A stretch of 64,000 nt of DNA, taken from the NCBI GenBank assembly GCA_003139995.1, contig PLIC01000230.1, positions 21,342 to 85,341 of the forward strand. The letters run 5' to 3'. Positions 61,392-64,000 of the stretch are shown in pieces. The notes beneath the pieces are model-generated. The model worked only from the letters and a program-made list of their open reading frames with translations, searched no databases and was not told the origin of the DNA. Each line of letters opens with the position of its first letter. Position 1 is the first letter of the stretch. The translations under genes were made by a program, and so were the position numbers. Source of the DNA: Candidatus Acidiflorens stordalenmirensis (GTDB lineage Bacteria > Acidobacteriota > Terriglobia > Terriglobales > Acidobacteriaceae).

Positions 61392-62396
61392 ATGCAACTG
61401 GGAATGGTAGGTCTGGGGCGCATGGGCGCCAATATGACGCGGCGCCTGATGCGCGGCGGTCACACCATGGTGGTCTCCGATCTCAGCGCCGACGCCGTCA
61501 AGGGCATCGCCGGCGAAGGAGCAGTGGCATCCATTTCGATTGACGACATGGTCGGCAAGCTGAACCTGCCGCGCGCCGCGTGGGTCATGGTACCGGCGGG
61601 CGATCCCACGGAACAAACGGTGCAGGCTCTGCTCGCGAACATGCAGGCGGGCGACACCATCATCGACGGCGGCAATTCCTATTTCAAAGACGACGTTCGC
61701 CGCTCGAAAATATGTGCCGCCAAGGGCGTGCACTACGTCGACGTCGGCACCAGTGGCGGCGTCTGGGGACTGGAGCGCGGCTACTGCATGATGATTGGCG
61801 GCCCGAAAGAAGCCGTCCAGCGCCTAGACCCGATCTTCAAGACGCTCGCGCCGGGACGCGGCGACATTCCGCGCACTCCGGGACGTGAAAAAATGGCGGG
61901 AACGGCCGCTTCTACTGCCGAAGACGGCTACATCCACTGCGGCCCCTCCGGCTCCGGACATTTCGTAAAGATGGTCCACAACGGCATCGAATACGGATTG
62001 ATGCAGGCCTACGCGGAAGGCTTCGATATTTTCAAGAACGCGACCAGCAAAGAACTTCCCGAAGATATCCGCTACGATCTCAATCTGCCGGATATTGCCG
62101 AGGTCTGGCGGCGCGGCAGCGTGGTGAGTTCATGGTTGCTTGATCTAACGGCGATGGCGCTGGTTGAGAATCCCACGCTCTCCGAGTACAGCGGGTTCGT
62201 GCAGGATTCCGGCGAGGGCCGCTGGACGATCCAAGCGGCGCTCGAAGAAGCGGTTCCGGCCGAAGTGCTGACGGCGGCCCTGTACGCGCGCTTCCGCTCG
62301 CGGCAGGATCATACCTTCGCGGAGAGGATGCTCTCTGCCATGCGACAGAAGTTCGGTGGCCATGTCGAACTTAAACCGCCGGCGAAGACGACGTAA
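61392..62396 (+). CDS. gnd: 6-phosphogluconate dehydrogenase (decarboxylating), short form
   Basis: 334 residues, the short YqeC/GndA-like form. The nucleotide site is [18 protein letters not shown], then [37 protein letters not shown], and the substrate motif [19 protein letters not shown] with the catalytic lysine. It oxidises 6-phosphogluconate to ribulose-5-P with CO2 release. AAAGGAG lies before the ATG. Confidence 0.95.
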   Translation: MQLGMVGLGRMGANMTRRLMRGGHTMVVSDLSADAVKGIAGEGAVASISIDDMVGKLNLPRAAWVMVPAGDPTEQTVQALLANMQAGDTIIDGGNSYFKDDVRRSKICAAKGVHYVDVGTSGGVWGLERGYCMMIGGPKEAVQRLDPIFKTLAPGRGDIPRTPGREKMAGTAASTAEDGYIHCGPSGSGHFVKMVHNGIEYGLMQAYAEGFDIFKNATSKELPEDIRYDLNLPDIAEVWRRGSVVSSWLLDLTAMALVENPTLSEYSGFVQDSGEGRWTIQAALEEAVPAEVLTAALYARFRSRQDHTFAERMLSAMRQKFGGHVELKPPAKTT

Positions 62397-62406
62397 GAAA
62401 CTGGGC

Positions 62407-62456
62407 GGCTACGAGCTTCGAGCTACCCAACACCTGTTTGCTAGAAGCTCGTAGCC
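62407..62456. repeat. GGCTACGAGCTT hairpin between gnd and zwf
   Basis: A perfect twelve-base inverted repeat (62407-62418 with 62445-62456) with a 26-base loop, in the short gap between gnd and zwf. Confidence 0.75.
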
Positions 62457-62481
62457 CGCAGCTCACTATCACGAGGAAACG

Positions 62482-64000
62482 ATGGCTCAAACAGAAATCC
62501 TGTCAGCACCAACCAAACCGCGAGTCGGGCGCACGGCAGATCCGTGTGTCATGGTGATCTTCGGCTTTACGGGCGACTTGACGCGCCGCAAGTTGATTCC
62601 CGCTCTCTACAACCTCGCCAGCCAGCAATTGCTGTCGCGCGAGTTCGCCGTGGTCGGCGTGGGCCGCAGCCCCATGAGCGATGACGATGCGCGGAAAAAG
62701 CTCACTGAAGATTTCAAACAGTTCGCCACCGGCGCCATTGATAACGATTTGTGGGAATGGTTTGTCCGCCGCATAAGTTACGTGAGTGGAAATTTTGACG
62801 ATCCCGCTACTTACGACAAGCTGAACGAGACGCTGGCCAAAGTTGACCAGGAACACGACTGCCACGGCAACTATTTCTTCTACCTCGCCACCGCGCCCAA
62901 CTTCTTCGGCGACATCGTCGAGCGGCTTGCGAAAGTCGGCTTGATGACCGAAGGGAACGGCCATTGGCGGCGGGTGATTATCGAAAAGCCTTTTGGCCAC
63001 GATCTCGATTCCGCCAAAGCCTTGAACCAGCAACTTTTGAAAGTTGCTTCGGAATGCCAGATCTACCGCATCGATCACTACCTGGGAAAGGAGACGGTCC
63101 AGAATATTTTGGCGCTCCGCTTCGCGAACGGAATTTTTGAGCCGATCTGGAATCGCCGCTACATTGACCACGTGCAGATTTCGGTCGTCGAAACTGTCGG
63201 CGTCGAGACACGCGGCGGCTACTACGATGGGGCGGGCGCGCTGCGCGACATGGTGCCCAACCACATCATGCAGCTCATCACCCTGACCGCGATGGAGCCG
63301 CCAATCTCGTTCGAAGCGAACGCGGTGCGCGACGAGCAGGCCAAAATACTCCATGCCATCCAGCCCTTCAGCAACGAGGACGTGCTCAGCAAAACCATCC
63401 GCGGGCAATATGGAGAAGGCACAATGGACAACCAGCGCGTGCCCGCCTACCGCTCGGAGGATGGCGTGCCCCCGGATTCGCGCACCGAAACCTTTGTCGC
63501 CATGAGGCTGTTGATCGACAACTGGCGCTGGGCCGGAGTTCCCTTCTATCTGCGCACCGGGAAGCGGCTACCCGGCCGCAATACGCACGTCGTGATTCAG
63601 TTCCGGCGCGCGCCCTTCATGCTCTTCCGCGAAACCCAGGTCGAGAACATGATGCCCAACCAACTGGTGCTGCACATCCAGCCGGAAGAAGGCATCTCGC
63701 TGCGCTTCGCGGCCAAAACTCCCGGGCCCGCCATGCAACTGGGCGAAGTAAATATGGATTTCGCGTACGCCGACTATTTTGGGTCCAGTTCTTCAACCGG
63801 CTACGAACGCCTGCTGCATGACTGCATGACCGGAGACGCCACGCTGTTCCAGCGCGCCGACATGGTCGAGGCCGGTTGGAGCATTGTCAATCCCGTGCTC
63901 GACGTGTGGAAGGCGCTGCCGCCGCGTAATTTCCCCAACTATCCCGCCGGAACCTGGGGCCCGAAAGAGTCCGACGAACTAGAGCGTTTTCTGAAATGGT
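62482..64000 (+). CDS. zwf: Glucose-6-phosphate dehydrogenase (3' end outside window)
   Basis: The plus-strand frame opens at ATG 62482 after ACGAGGAAACG and is still open at the window end after 506 codons, nearly the full usual length (about 510). The nucleotide site is [20 protein letters not shown], the catalytic motif [13 protein letters not shown], with a following [18 protein letters not shown] and a long beta domain. It is the first enzyme of the oxidative branch and completes the cluster with gnd, tkt, tal and pgi. Confidence 0.95.
   Translation, partial: MAQTEILSAPTKPRVGRTADPCVMVIFGFTGDLTRRKLIPALYNLASQQLLSREFAVVGVGRSPMSDDDARKKLTEDFKQFATGAIDNDLWEWFVRRISYVSGNFDDPATYDKLNETLAKVDQEHDCHGNYFFYLATAPNFFGDIVERLAKVGLMTEGNGHWRRVIIEKPFGHDLDSAKALNQQLLKVASECQIYRIDHYLGKETVQNILALRFANGIFEPIWNRRYIDHVQISVVETVGVETRGGYYDGAGALRDMVPNHIMQLITLTAMEPPISFEANAVRDEQAKILHAIQPFSNEDVLSKTIRGQYGEGTMDNQRVPAYRSEDGVPPDSRTETFVAMRLLIDNWRWAGVPFYLRTGKRLPGRNTHVVIQFRRAPFMLFRETQVENMMPNQLVLHIQPEEGISLRFAAKTPGPAMQLGEVNMDFAYADYFGSSSSTGYERLLHDCMTGDATLFQRADMVEAGWSIVNPVLDVWKALPPRNFPNYPAGTWGPKESDELERFLKW

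Overview
The window (about 60% GC, densely coding on both strands) looks like a chromosomal segment of an acidobacterium, most plausibly of the Terriglobia/Koribacter type. This is inferred from gene content only. It has a large Oar-like TonB-dependent receptor with an N-terminal carboxypeptidase-regulatory domain, the futalosine menaquinone route (MqnA, MqnC, MqnD), many secreted proteins with clean signal peptides, and a very heavy load of short palindromic intergenic repeats. I found no tRNA, rRNA, CRISPR array, prophage or classical insertion sequence.

Layout. 1-5 kb: rodA (cut by the left edge), a FecR-domain protein, the tRNA methylthiotransferase mtaB carrying two in-frame palindromic insertions, a frameshifted response regulator, a zinc-ribbon protein and rpsU. 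5-13.4 kb: the TonB-dependent receptor, a gamma-carbonic-anhydrase-like protein, a small exported protein, a ferredoxin and an M1 aminopeptidase. 13.6-20.7 kb: hisS, an NTF2-like protein, a cysteine-synthase-like enzyme, a GT39-type membrane glycosyltransferase and aspS. A copy of the aspS 5' region sits as a fossil upstream of the glycosyltransferase. 20.7-22.5 kb: a repeat-rich island built around a REP-associated tyrosine transposase (RAYT) that carries an in-frame TGA. 22.5-32 kb: cmk, a winged-helix/AlkZ-like protein, mutL, a SnoaL-like protein, a repeat-containing unknown protein, an N-acetylglucosamine-kinase-like ATPase, a sodium:solute symporter and an amino-acid permease broken by three frame changes. 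32-40 kb: TonB, an M48 protease, a HAD hydrolase, an M49-like peptidase, mqnD, a 51-residue membrane protein, bioY and an unknown protein. 40-49 kb: topA and dprA separated by a four-helix-bundle (IVP-type) gene between inverted heptad arrays, then mqnA, a ferredoxin-methyltransferase fusion, a VTT-domain protein and mqnC. 49-56 kb: a carboxypeptidase-regulatory-domain protein, a processive GT2, an HD-GYP protein and a DegT aminotransferase/Gfo-Idh-MocA dehydrogenase pair. 56-64 kb: tkt, tal, pgi, gnd and zwf, a pentose phosphate cluster cut by the right edge.

How the parts fit. The last cluster covers the oxidative and non-oxidative pentose phosphate pathway. tal and pgi overlap by four bases, although these two activities are often fused in other bacteria. 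mqnA and mqnC bracket an unusual fusion of a thioredoxin-like [2Fe-2S] ferredoxin with an O-methyltransferase, which makes a quinone-related role worth testing.

The most unusual feature is the repeats. At least seven palindromic or short-tandem families are present. Several supply the stop codons of neighbouring genes (the gamma-carbonic anhydrase, mutL, dprA, the IVP gene and the kinase), and others sit in frame inside conserved genes (mtaB twice, mutL, the RAYT). Together with the RAYT and the IVP cassette they suggest an active or recently active repeat-dispersal system that targets gene ends.
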